The notes beneath the pieces were generated by a model. That model ran no database searches, had not been told where the DNA came from, and saw only the letters and a list, made by a program, of their open reading frames with translations. A stretch of 33,729 nt of DNA from Caballeronia calidae. Lineage in GTDB: Bacteria > Pseudomonadota > Gammaproteobacteria > Burkholderiales > Burkholderiaceae. Made by a program: the position numbers and the translations under genes. The stretch spans positions 1 to 33,729 of the forward strand of contig NZ_FCOX02000069.1 in assembly GCF_900044055.2 (NCBI RefSeq). The letters are read 5' to 3'. Of the stretch, positions 1 to 8,066 are shown piece by piece; positions within the stretch are counted from its first letter, which is position 1; the number at the start of each line of letters is the position of its first letter.

Positions 1-473
1 CGAACCGGATCAGACTGGGCCACCTGCGGGCGCGGTTTGCGCAGCCGGAACCCCATCTGGCTAAACAGTCGTTGGCACTGGCGCACGCCGAGTTCGACGC
101 CATAATTCTTGCGCAAGTGCTCCGACAAAAGGGGGCCATCCCACAGGCCCGCCTCGAACCCGAACTCGCGTGGCGTCTTGCGTAAATCCGCTTCCACACG
201 ACGCCATTGCGATTCGTCCAGCATGCGCGGACGTCCGGGCCGCTCGCCTTCGCGCAATCCGTCAAAGCCGCCTTGCTCGAAACGTCCAACCCATCGCTGT
301 ATGGTCGTTGCTGCTTGACCGAGCAACTGGCCAACCTCGGTGCATGAGTAGCCGCAACAAACCAGTAGCACCCCATGCAGACGGTGGTCATAACGTGATT
401 CCTCGCTCCGCTCGATTTCCTGTCGAATTGCGAGTTGCATGATCTCCGCGTCGGCAATTTCAAGCTTGCGCAT
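1..473 (-). CDS. IS630-type transposase, N-terminal part (runs off window)
   Basis: An open minus-strand frame starts at the ATG at 473 and continues past the left edge, giving about 157 residues. It begins MRKLEIADAEIMQ and contains a helix-turn-helix stretch (GYSCTEVGQLLGQ, about residues 41-53) followed by a second winged-helix segment ending with FRLRKPRPQVAQSDP. This is the usual N-terminal DNA-binding half of IS630/Tc1-mariner family transposases. The DDE catalytic domain would lie to the left and cannot be seen, so whether the gene is intact is unknown. The family assignment comes from remembered family features, not a search. Bases 474-658, between it and the next gene, are AT-rich and would hold the terminal repeat; I could not place that repeat with certainty. 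Confidence 0.75.
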   Translation of the reverse strand, partial: MRKLEIADAEIMQLAIRQEIERSEESRYDHRLHGVLLVCCGYSCTEVGQLLGQAATTIQRWVGRFEQGGFDGLREGERPGRPRMLDESQWRRVEADLRKTPREFGFEAGLWDGPLLSEHLRKNYGVELGVRQCQRLFSQMGFRLRKPRPQVAQSDPV

Positions 474-658
474 GGACACCTCTCGAAAAAGGTAACCATG
501 CAATCATACTATGCTGCAATATTTAAGTCGCCGCGTTTAATATACGACTGATCGTCCTCTTTGCGTCCGTGGGCAGTTCGACAACATCTAAGAAAGCATA
601 GGTGTACACGACTATCTCCATTCAGAGAAACTCCTGCTAATGCCGCCTAAAACTATAC

Positions 659-3274
659 CTACTTGATCACAATTTCCTTGCGCTGATATATGCCGAGGAA
701 GTTTGCCGGGAATTTTCCATTTCCGCGTTTAACAGACAACAGGGGGAAGTCAGGTAAGTTTGCGGAGGACGTCGTCGAAATCATATAGTCTCGCCCTGGA
801 TCTGCGAAGACTGTTGCGCAGCCAACTATTGCCCTTGGGGCTATTGTAGAAAGAGCCGGCGACCAGCGTCCGTCGCATGCCAATGATGGCGTCGGAGGCA
901 GAGACATCAATTCCTGATCCGGGAAACGCTTCAACACATCCCGTTGTGAACGAATGGCTGACGCCAGGTTTCCATTGTCGCTTGGCGAGGTCGCGAACAT
1001 TAAGACATCCGCGCGTAGCATATTTTCGAAGTCGAAAAGAAACGTGCGACGCATAGTCTCCAACCGTTGTCGTGCATCGATATACTCTTGGATTGATTTC
1101 AATTGCTCGGCCAGCAAGGCTTTCTTTAGTTCGTTAGTGGCTTGAACGAAAACCGCAAAACGCTCCTTCACATCATCAAGTTTGGCTCGGATTTGTGCTA
1201 CCGCCTCGCGCTGTTGCGCGGTGAGGTCTTCCCCATTCAGTGCAGACAGTAGTTTTGACACGCTCTTCAACGTTTGCCCTACTTGTCCAGGTAGAGCTAG
1301 AAAATTTGGAGGCGAAGCGGACCAAGATTCCGCAACGGCCTTGGCTTGTTTTCCTGCGTCGCTGGCCAACGAAGCGATGACTTGCAGTACATTAGTTCTC
1401 GCACTCAGCGCCTGATTGGCTTCTTCTAGTGCCTTCTCCAAGGAAGAAATCTGCTCCGTAAATCTGTCTCTTTGCTGGTTGGTGGTAAAATCGTAAAACA
1501 TACCCTTCAGTGATTGGATCTCTATCAGGATCTGCTTGAGCGAAGTTTCCGAGCGTACGAGTTCGGCTCTAAGCTGCTCTGCTGGAAAGTTCGGCACCGC
1601 AAGCGGTAGGCTCGCGCTTAATAGTCCCCCGTTCCGATAAAAATACGAACGAGTCAGGTCTTTACCATCGATAGGCGAAAGGTCACAGATTCTGTCGATT
1701 AGTTCTGCCTCTACATCTGTCAAACCGACTGGGGGGCCAACACATTTGAGTTCCGACAGAAAATCTGTTGAAACGTTAGTTGCTCTTGGAGTTTCTCTTC
1801 TTAAGTCCCCTTCTGTCCGGTCAAGCAGTGCCAGTTGCCTCGCCAGCAGAATTTCAGCAAGAAAGGAGGTAATTAGGCTTCGCGCGATTGGAGAATTCGA
1901 GGTAACGGGGTAAGCCTCCATCACGGGTGAGACTGCCGACGTTTTTTGCGCCGCAATTGACCGAAAGAGAGAAGGTAGATCATAGCGCGCATTGAGGTCG
2001 ATCTCAGTCAGTGCCGCTCCGAAGCTCGCGAGTGCCAGCTCTGGACTCTCGCTGTTTATCTGGAACACACCGTGCTTGGCGGTCCAGTCAAGCTTGTATC
2101 GTTCTTCCATCGTAGGAGGCGCGCCAAGAGAGCCGGTTAGGCGATCGCCTGACCTCGACAGCACGGTGAACGACGGAGTTCGTCTTTGGAAATAATATGC
2201 CGGTACGCCGGCAGCGGTATCCGCGAGGAAGACTAAGCTTTGTCCGTGTTTGGCGGCGAATTCTGGGCCGTCAAAGCATGAATTCACAGACATCAAGTGG
2301 TCGTTTGGTTCACAAACCCCGTGCCTCAACATTTCCGTCCATTCATGCCGGTAGAAGTTCTCATTTCCGACAATGTTCACCGTAACATCGCCTCCGTCGC
2401 CGCCAATGCCGGGTCGACCTTCAAGCCCCCCTGCGATATTCGGCATCCCGTGCGAAACACAGTCGGCCTGGAATGTATAGCGGCCCGAACGGACCGGCGG
2501 CGAGTTAAAAAAGCACGGAAACGGAGTACCACGTCCGCCCCGCCCACCCTTCAACCCCCCCGCGTTCAGAAATACTGTTCGCTCTCTGTCGAAGAGATCT
2601 CCGCCGGGCGCTTTACTGAACGCGTAGCTTTTTCGAACGCAATCCGAGCAAAACTTAATCACACGCGCATGAATATTAATATTGCCAGACCGGAATGCTG
2701 ATCTATCGTACCCCGAGGGCGCGTCAGGCCCATCCGTTGGAGAATTCTGCCACGGATCACCCGGGAAGCGTAGAATCGGAACTGGGGCGGACGGCATGAT
2801 AGGTATTGCGATTCTTCCCGCCATGAGATCGCTCATTGTTCCTGTTCGATATTCGTATTTTTTTGTACCCGGATTGTAGTGTTCGTGCCAAGAGTAATAG
2901 TTCGTGAACGGTTCGAGCGCTTTCGGCGAATATTGAAATGCTGAGGTTAAGGACGCCGTCCTCGGTGCGTTGCTTTCTGTCCAATATCGATTATAGACAG
3001 AATATACCCGGGTATCGATTGGCGCGTTAATGATGAGCTGATCTGCCAAGATGAAAACGTTCCCGCCGTTGGTGCGCAGTTCCTCATCGATAGTGACCGT
3101 TACGCCAGCAAGAACGACGTCGTGCTTTCGGAAGTCTAAATTGAGCCCGATCTCTTTGCTGATTTTTGGAATCTGCTCGTACGCGTAGATGATCTGCTTA
3201 CCTTCTGCAAAGACGGTACACACAGCCACCGAAAATAGCCCCGCCAAGCTCATTGTCGATACATATCGCTTCAT
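659..3274 (-). CDS. Exported protein of unknown function with glycine-rich and coiled-coil regions
   Basis: 871 residues from the ATG at 3274, with a GGAGA ribosome binding site about 8 bases upstream (3282-3286 on the opposite strand). The N-terminus (MKRY, then a hydrophobic stretch ending near VFAEG) looks like a Sec signal peptide, so the product is probably periplasmic or secreted. Residues about 35-85 are beta-rich (GGNVFILADQLIINAP) and recall short beta-helix or adhesin-like repeats. Around 205-300 there is a CxxC pair (FCSDC) and a glycine-rich, collagen-like stretch (GGLKGGRGGRG, later GGDGGDV). From about 560 to 790 the sequence is heptad-like and rich in Glu, Gln, Leu and Lys, suggesting a long coiled coil. 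I do not recognise the family. Base composition is lower in G+C than in the block starting at 8067, and mobile-element remnants lie on both sides, so horizontal acquisition is plausible. No functional link to the injection system is evident. Confidence 0.8.
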   Translation of the reverse strand: MKRYVSTMSLAGLFSVAVCTVFAEGKQIIYAYEQIPKISKEIGLNLDFRKHDVVLAGVTVTIDEELRTNGGNVFILADQLIINAPIDTRVYSVYNRYWTESNAPRTASLTSAFQYSPKALEPFTNYYSWHEHYNPGTKKYEYRTGTMSDLMAGRIAIPIMPSAPVPILRFPGDPWQNSPTDGPDAPSGYDRSAFRSGNINIHARVIKFCSDCVRKSYAFSKAPGGDLFDRERTVFLNAGGLKGGRGGRGTPFPCFFNSPPVRSGRYTFQADCVSHGMPNIAGGLEGRPGIGGDGGDVTVNIVGNENFYRHEWTEMLRHGVCEPNDHLMSVNSCFDGPEFAAKHGQSLVFLADTAAGVPAYYFQRRTPSFTVLSRSGDRLTGSLGAPPTMEERYKLDWTAKHGVFQINSESPELALASFGAALTEIDLNARYDLPSLFRSIAAQKTSAVSPVMEAYPVTSNSPIARSLITSFLAEILLARQLALLDRTEGDLRRETPRATNVSTDFLSELKCVGPPVGLTDVEAELIDRICDLSPIDGKDLTRSYFYRNGGLLSASLPLAVPNFPAEQLRAELVRSETSLKQILIEIQSLKGMFYDFTTNQQRDRFTEQISSLEKALEEANQALSARTNVLQVIASLASDAGKQAKAVAESWSASPPNFLALPGQVGQTLKSVSKLLSALNGEDLTAQQREAVAQIRAKLDDVKERFAVFVQATNELKKALLAEQLKSIQEYIDARQRLETMRRTFLFDFENMLRADVLMFATSPSDNGNLASAIRSQRDVLKRFPDQELMSLPPTPSLACDGRWSPALSTIAPRAIVGCATVFADPGRDYMISTTSSANLPDFPLLSVKRGNGKFPANFLGIYQRKEIVIK

Positions 3275-3542
3275 TTGCCTATCTCCGCGACGCGCCCTCC
3301 ACGCTCCATAAGCTATAGATGATGCGGCGCAATTATCAAGATTTGTTGCTCATGCAACGCAACATGGGCGCTCGCGTCCGGATGGATGGGCTCTGATTCA
3401 ACGCCGGTTTAACCAATCGCTCCGCCTCGTCACCGTTGTTGGTCTAGTAGCCTCGCGGCGCGTCTGCATTTCCGATGCGGCGCCTCCGTTTTTTTTGGAC
3501 ACAGATTTGGGGTAAAACGTGTGATCCAAACAGGAGTGGTTG
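3275..3542. other. Intergenic stretch, includes left end of IS3 remnant
   Basis: No convincing gene is seen here. A T-rich tract at about 3489-3496 followed by TGGACACAGATTTGGGG lies just upstream of the IS3-type OrfA and is the likely left terminal region of that element. The ribosome binding site AGGAG at 3532-3536 serves OrfA. Confidence 0.4.
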
Positions 3543-3932
3543 ATGTTGAAGAAAGCCAATACCAATGCGGTTGCGCCAGAGGCGCTGGAAGGAGCGCGTA
3601 GCGCGACTGGAAGCGCCTCTGGCGCCGCCGAATTCAAACGGTGGTCGACCGGACGCAAACGTAGCGTCGTCCTTCGATTGCTGCGCGGCGAACCCGTCGA
3701 CGCCGTGTCCCGCGAAGTCGGTGTGACGATCGCCGAGCTCGAGCAATGACGTGAGCTTGCACTGGCTGGCCTGGAGGCCGGTTTAAAGACGCGGACCAGC
3801 GATCCGCTGCAAGCGCGGCTCGATGATGCCGTGCGACGCGTGGGCGAGCTGTCTATGGAAAACGAGATCCTGCGCAAGGAACGTGAACTGCAGGCCCGTC
3901 GCCCTTTGACCGGTCGGAGATCGTCGACATGA
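3543..3932 (+). pseudogene. IS3-type transposase OrfA with premature stop
   Basis: OrfA of an IS3-family element encodes the helix-turn-helix DNA-binding subunit. The frame starts at the ATG at 3543 after AGGAG. It reads through a helix-turn-helix (RKRSVVLRLLRGEPVDAVSR) until a TGA at 3747-3749. The same frame then stays open to a TGA at 3930-3932 and encodes a typical OrfA leucine-zipper tail (VRRVGELSMENEILRKERE). Family members usually have Trp (TGG) where this TGA sits (EQ-W-REL), so a single G-to-A nonsense change at 3749 is the simplest explanation. It should prevent full-length OrfA and, because OrfAB is made by frameshifting downstream of this point, the fused transposase too. Confidence 0.75.
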
Positions 3933-4095
3933 GCCGCGAGATCTCCGTCAGTGCAGGCAAGCCCTTTGGATTGCAACGGGTTTGCCAGGTGCTCGAATTC
4001 CCGCGCTCGACCATCTATGCCATTCGTGCCAGAGCGAGCACCAAGGTGACGCCGATGGTTCCGCGCAGGCGTGGACCGAAGCCGAAGATGGTGCT
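3929..4095 (+). pseudogene. IS3-type transposase OrfB, 5' fragment
   Basis: The ATG at 3929 overlaps the OrfA stop (ATGA) in the -1 frame, the usual IS3-family OrfA/OrfB arrangement. The first ~55 residues (MSREISVSAGKPFGLQRV, then FPRSTIYAIRARAS and RRGPKPK) match the start of an OrfB catalytic subunit. The similarity ends at about 4090-4100, where sequence belonging to a minus-strand IS5-type element takes over. The DDE catalytic core (rve domain) is therefore absent. The open frame runs on to 4156, but the tail after the junction is antisense to the IS5 fragment and has no OrfB character. Confidence 0.7.
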
Positions 4096-4356
4096 GTCAT
4101 ACAGAGCCTCTTCGCAAGCGAAGTCGGCCAGATTGAACCAGTGCTGCACGAAGTGAATCCGCAGCATGCGCTCCAAACCAATCGGCGGGCGACCGTTGCC
4201 GCGTTTCGGGTAATACGGTTCGAATACCGCGCACAGTTCGGTCCACGGAACGATCGTGTTCATCGTGTCAAGAAACTCGTCGCGTCGCGTGCGTTTGCGT
4301 CGAGTCTCGAACCCCGCACCTTGATCCGCGGCCATCGCGAGCGTCTGCTGCTTCAT
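4090..4356 (-). pseudogene. IS5-type transposase, N-terminal fragment
   Basis: The minus-strand frame from the ATG at 4356 encodes MKQQTLAMAADQ, then an RRDEFLDTM segment and a DUF772-like N-terminal domain (GNGRPPIGLERMLRIHFVQ, then WFNLADFACEEALYDS). This is characteristic of the start of IS5-family transposases. The match breaks off right after EEALYDS, at about 4090-4110, where it abuts the IS3 OrfB remnant. The whole DDE catalytic domain is missing. The frame is open further upstream to 4407, but MKQQ is the family-like start. The junction suggests one element inserted into or recombined with the other, followed by deletion. Confidence 0.75.
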
Positions 4357-4426
4357 TGTCTTTTGCCTTTCTCGTTGCTTGTGCGCTCTATAACGCTTGA
4401 TGCGCACAAACGGTGGACTTAATCAG

Positions 4427-5505
4427 ATGGGATGGACGCCTCCCTCCGGCGGCGATCACCTACCGTCCGACGTGACACGAGCGACCGCCGCCTCTTCCTG
4501 CCACATGGACATAGCCAAGCATGTATTCCAATTGCATGCCGTTATGGCTCAAACCGGGGAGATTCAGCGCATAAAACTCAAACGTAACCAGGTCATCGAA
4601 TTCTTCACTAGGCGTGAGCCTTCGCTTGTCGTCATGGAAGCGTGTGGCAGCGCGCACTGCTGGGCCAGACAGCTGATGAGCCTCGGCCACGACGTGAAGC
4701 TCATTGCCCCACGCTCAGTGCGCCCCTTCGTTCTGCGTAACAAGACTGACGCCGCCGACGCGCGGGCTATCTGGACAGCTGCTCAGCAGCCCGACGCGCG
4801 GTTTGTCGCCGTTAAGACCGAAGCGCAGCAGGCCATTCTCGCGCTGCACCGGCTCTCCGCGCGCAACTGATGAAGTTTCGCATCATGCAGACCAACGCCC
4901 TGCGCGGCCTTCTCTACGAATTCGGCGAAGTGCTGCCCGAGGGATATCGCGCTTTTGCCGACAACATCTCCGCCTGTCTCGCTAGAGTTGCCGACCGTCT
5001 TCCGGGTTTGCTCGTCGACAGTCTTCGTGAACAGTGGACCCGAGTACAGGCAATCGACGGCGAGATCGCCGTTCTGGAGCGTCGCCTCGCCCACGCCTTC
5101 AGGAACAACGAGGACTGCCGCAAACTCAGCGACATTCCCGGTGTCGGTCTCCTCACCGCCACAGCCATGGCAGCCGCCATTGGCGATGCACGCAACTTCA
5201 AATCAGGACGCGAGTTTGCCGCGTGGCTCGGCCTGGTGCCGCGCCAGATCGGAACCGGTGGCCGAGTGCGTCAACTCGGCCTGAGCAAACGCGGAGATAC
5301 CTACCTACGCACCCTACTCATGCACGGGGCACGCTCCGTTCTCCTTCGGGGTAAGCATAGCGAATGGCTCGACGCACTGCTCAGCCGCCGACCCTTCAAT
5401 GTCGCCGTCGCGGCGGTAGCGAACAAGCTAGCCAGAACTATCTGGGCTGTCCTGGCGCACACCGACAGATATCAACCCATTCAAGCGGCCGGACTGACGA
5501 ACTGA
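4427..5505 (+). pseudogene. IS110/IS1111-type transposase, frameshifted
   Basis: IS110-family enzymes are DEDD recombinases guided by an element-encoded RNA. The first frame holds the RuvC-like domain: MDIAKHVFQLHAV (first Asp), VMEACGSAHCWARQL (Glu) and KTDAADARAIW (paired Asp). It ends at a TGA at 4868-4870. A second frame, entered at 4870 (TGATG overlap), carries the C-terminal Transposase_20 domain with SDIPGVGLLTATAMAAAIGD, AWLGLVPRQIGTGG and LLMHGARSVL, which includes the expected catalytic Ser. A two-base CG duplication in the GCGCGC run at about 4858-4863 would explain the split: removing it restores RLSAQLMKFRIMQTN. The true start is uncertain; ATGs at 4427 and 4505 both fit, the latter beginning at MDIAKH. 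Apart from the shift, both domains look complete. Confidence 0.8.
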
Positions 5506-5640
5506 TGTCACAACCAGTGAATTAACCTACTTCCTTCATCGAGGTGCGCAAGCGATAGACCCACATTGGCTAACAGGTTGGACCGGGGCAGGGAAAACCC
5601 GATAAGGCATATGAACCTTCGTGTTCGATGATCAGATGTA
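5506..5640 (+). ncRNA. Possible IS1111-type guide (bridge/seek) RNA region and right end
   Basis: This short non-coding stretch separates the IS110-type transposase stop from the next element fragment. In the IS1111 group the guide RNA is known to come from the region downstream of the transposase gene. The sequence holds several short GC-rich complementary patches (for example GGACCGGGGC near 5580 and AAAACCCGATAAGG near 5596). I could not fold it and have not identified the guide loops or the exact right end. The call rests on position and family knowledge only. Confidence 0.25.
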
Positions 5641-6040
5641 AGCCGGGACTCGCGGCGCAGGCGCTGCAGTGGATCGCCCAGCTGTACGCCATCGAGTCGC
5701 GAATCAACCATCAGACACCCGACATCAAGCACGCAGCGCGGCAAGCTGAGGCATTACCGGTGCTTGCAAAGTTCCGTCAATGGCTGGAAGGCAACGTCAT
5801 CGGTTTGCAGGCTCAGGCACCGCTCGCCAAAGCGATCGGGTACGCGTTGCGTCATTGGCAAGCGCTGATTCGCTACACAGAGAGCGGAGTTCTGTTACCG
5901 GACAACAACGCGTTGGAACGGCAGATCAGACCGATTGTTCTTGGAAGAGTCAACTGGACCTTCGCGGGTTCGCCGCGAGGAGCCCGTGCGACCGCCATCA
6001 TGTATTCGCTGCTCGGCACGGCTCGCCTGAACGGCTTGCT
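5640..6040 (+). pseudogene. IS66-type TnpC transposase, C-terminal fragment
   Basis: The frame covering about 5640-6040 encodes LAAQALQWIAQLYAIES, then LAKAIGYALRHWQAL, LLPDNNALERQIRPIVLGR and NWTFAGSPRGARATAIMYS. This is the conserved C-terminal part of IS66-family transposases (the DDE_Tnp_IS66 end with the N-x-x-E-R-x-I-R signature). The N-terminal coiled coil, zinc ribbon and first catalytic Asp residues are missing. The right end stops at TARLNGL, where sequence of a minus-strand IS110-type fragment begins, so the short IS66 C-terminal extension is also lost. The frame remains open beyond the junction, but that part is antisense to the IS110 fragment. Confidence 0.8.
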
Positions 6041-6333
6041 TCGGCGTCGAGTGCGTCGTTCTTTACGTGAACGCCGTCCTTGCGATAGGGGGCGACAAAC
6101 TGAGGCGGAATCAGGCGCACGTCGTGCCCGAGCGCGCGCAGCTTGCTTGCCCGTTAGTGTGCCGCGCCGCATGCCTCCATCGCGACCAGGCACGGTTCGA
6201 GATTGGCAAACCCGCTCACGAATCGCTGGCGGGCGATCGCTTTCCGTACCATGACGCGCCCGGCGCCGTCGACCGCATGAACCTGCATGACGTTCTTCGC
6301 GAGATCCACACCAACACGAGTAATCTTTGTCCA
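6038..6333 (-). pseudogene. Second IS110-type transposase, N-terminal fragment with in-frame stop
   Basis: On the minus strand the frame reads TKITRVGVDLAKNVMQVHAV, then VAMEACGAAH, a TAA stop, and continues in the same frame as KLRALGHDVRLIPPQFVAPY and KNDALDAEA. This is the RuvC-like N-terminal half of an IS110-type transposase of a different subgroup from the one at 4427-5505. The TAA replaces the residue that is normally Tyr or Trp before the WARKL motif. The start also appears broken: the ATG near 6333 is one base out of frame (ATGG-ACAAAG), where an ATG-ACA-AAG start would be expected. The fragment ends against the IS66 remnant at about 6038. It cannot encode an active enzyme. Confidence 0.75.
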
Positions 6334-6419
6334 TGGCTTCCCCCTTCCCGGAAGGTTGTGCAGCACCAGCCATGACGGCACCAGACAGTTGCCCGTCCGG
6401 TGACCGGGGAGGTCCTTAC

Positions 6420-6782
6420 CAATTCGCATCGCCATCTCGAACGACCGGCTGCTGCGCTTCGATGGCGACTCGGTCCTGTTCCGGTGGAAGGACTACCGGC
6501 ACGAGGCCCGCCACAGGACCATGATGCTGACGGCCGACGAGCTTCCTGCTGCACGTGCTGCCCGACGGCTTCAAGCGCATCCGCAGCTACGGGTGGCTCG
6601 CCAACTGTCATCGGGCAGCGCGCCTGGCCACCTGCCGGCGGTTGCTCGGCGTCGAGCCACCCGCCGCGGCGTCACCCGCCCCCGGCGAAGACTACCGTGA
6701 CCGCTACCTGCGGCTCACCGGCAAATCACTGCGCGAGTGCCCCAAGTGCGGCAGGGTCCACATGGTCCGCAGACACCAATAG
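6420..6782 (+). pseudogene. IS91-type transposase, C-terminal fragment, frameshifted
   Basis: The region encodes RIAISNDRLLRFDGDSVLFRWKDYRHEARH up to about 6540, then after a small deletion and frame change HVLPDGFKRIRSYGWLANCHR and, further on, DYRDRYLRLTGKSLRECPKCG, ending at the TAG at 6780-6782. This is the C-terminal part of Y2 (HUH) transposases of IS91-family elements. The catalytic HUH and tyrosine motifs lie further N-terminal and are absent. The frame change falls at ADE/FLLH around 6538-6545. The 5' limit, at about 6420, is approximate. Confidence 0.7.
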
Positions 6783-6920
6783 TTTGCCCAGGCGCACCAA
6801 AGCGGTATCGCGGCCCTGCAACAGTTCGCTCAACGACTGCAGGGTTACGTGCACGGCATTCTCTCGCGTTGCCGACATCCGCTGAACACCCGCGTCGTGG
6901 AAGGCATCATCGGCGCGTAG
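6783..6920 (+). pseudogene. ISL3-type transposase, internal fragment
   Basis: Directly after the IS91-type stop, in the same frame, 45 codons read FAQAHQSGIAALQQFAQRL and HGILSRCRHPLNTRVVEGI before a TAG at 6918-6920. This matches the region around the last catalytic residue of ISL3-family transposases, where the family normally continues EGINNTIKVIKRRAYGYRD. The match stops right after EGI, so both ends of the gene are lost. Recognition is from the motif only, but the motif is distinctive. Confidence 0.6.
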
Positions 6921-8031
6921 CAGTTGCGTTTCCGTGACAGTCGCCTCGATCATGGCGAGCACGTCGCGCTCGATGTCCGACCAAATGGAACGGCCGAGCT
7001 ATCGCAGGGTCGGCTCGGCGAGTATCAGGATCCGACGCTCATATAGCCAGGAATGAGCATGCTGGAACCTCTCCTCGAGCGTAAGGCGTCAGGGCGACGC
7101 TTAATATTGTGTTTGAGCGCAGCGCGGTGAAAGTCGCATGCTGCGTCCTTCGGGGCCTAGCTGCCGTAAAGCAGTGGGGGCTACCCACTACAAGACCCCG
7201 AAGCTAATCAGTTGGAAGTATGACGATCCATCGCGCCGGATTCGTCCGAGGCAATTTAATGACGTAGCGGACTTGTCGACTCCGCTTTGACGCATTAATT
7301 AGTAAGTAGCTGGCGCATCTGGTTCCAGCTTCCAGATAGATGTCGCTACACACAAACCCGGCAGAGCATCGCTCAACCTAACCCTTTACGTGGAGCTTTC
7401 TTGACTTTTCATCTTTCATACCCTACCTTGAGTTCACGAATAGTGGCCCTCTAAGAACGCGAGACTATATTTGAATATGCTCAAAAAAGAGGCCTCCAAG
7501 AATCACCGATGGTCGAGCAAGACCCGCTTGTGGGTGATGCGGAAGATTTACGTTGTACGATTTTAGCGCCGCGTCTTGCTGCACTTTTGATGGACTTCCG
7601 GCCCGTTGTTTCGAATCGTGAATTTAGAATTCCTTTGTCGTCTTAATATAGGATATCTATGTGATAAGACCGGAAGTTTTCGTTGGAAGTCTGGCATGCT
7701 CAATTGCTTGATTCGCCCACCGTTGTAACTGATCTGTGTCAAATAATTGAAATGAATCGATTCTTAATCGAAGTGTCATAACGAGTCGGAAATGAGATAA
7801 GCATCACGTGAATTCCTAAACGAAAGCGAGCGCCGGGCGATTAAATTGGATGCAGCAGTAAGATAGGACGCGTCGGCTTGATGATAGGCGATGATTAGTT
7901 ACCCTACGTGCTTCGTGGCTATCCACGAGCGAGCTTTCGCACGAATCTTAGAAATATCGCCGCTCATAAAATAATGTTTGACTTATGCATTATAGGATTA
8001 CTTTCTGTCTTGCGATTGCGGGATTTAATGT
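6921..8031. other. AT-richer non-coding stretch upstream of the injection-system operon
   Basis: About 1.1 kb with no frame I can assign to a protein. G+C drops clearly compared with both the operon to the right and much of the IS block to the left, most visibly between about 7240 and 8030. Possible structures include an inverted repeat GCGTC-AGGGC-GACGC (7086-7100), a short inverted repeat at 7757-7771 and a hairpin near 8031. The operon promoter must lie here or further left, but no well-spaced -35/-10 pair stands out. No tRNA or rRNA is recognisable. Confidence 0.5.
7757..7771. promoter_or_regulatory. Short perfect inverted repeat, possible operator
   Basis: TCGATT-CTT-AATCGA is a perfect 6+6 inverted repeat in AT-rich DNA about 300 bases upstream of the sheath gene. 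Its size and symmetry would suit a dimeric repressor or activator, but such repeats also arise by chance, and no regulator gene is present to pair with it. Confidence 0.2.
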
Positions 8032-8046
8032 ATCCCGAAGGGGATA
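8031..8046 (+). promoter_or_regulatory. Leader hairpin just upstream of the sheath ribosome binding site
   Basis: TATCCC-GAAG-GGGATA can form a six-base-pair stem with a four-base loop. It ends 9 bases before the AAGGAGG of the sheath gene. In the mRNA it could stabilise the 5' end or affect ribosome access. The role is inferred; only the complementarity is seen. Confidence 0.35.
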
Positions 8047-8055
8047 AGTAGACCC

Positions 8056-8062
8056 AAGGAGG
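8056..8062 (+). promoter_or_regulatory. Strong ribosome binding site of the sheath gene
   Basis: AAGGAGG lies 4 bases before the ATG at 8067 and nearly matches the ideal anti-16S sequence. Strong initiation fits a sheath subunit needed in many copies per particle. Confidence 0.7.
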
Positions 8063-8066
8063 CAAT

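Larger units (their letters stand above)
3490..6920. mobile_element. Mosaic of six truncated insertion-sequence remnants
   Basis: Remnants of IS3 (+), IS5 (-), IS1111-like IS110 (+), IS66 (+), a second IS110 (-), IS91 (+) and ISL3 (+) follow each other with almost no other DNA between them. Each is truncated, frameshifted or interrupted by a stop. Fragment boundaries coincide with loss of similarity on both sides, as expected for repeated insertion followed by deletion. The block separates the 871-residue exported-protein gene from the injection-system operon. Confidence 0.75.

Noticed and set aside
6726..6962. Minus-strand 78-codon frame over the ISL3 fragment
   Set aside because: The plus-strand translation gives a distinctive ISL3 transposase motif, so the minus frame is most simply a shadow.
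7978..8006. Possible sigma-70 promoter (TTGACT at 7978)
   Set aside because: No acceptable -10 hexamer at 16-18 bases. TATAGG at 7991 is only 7 bases away.
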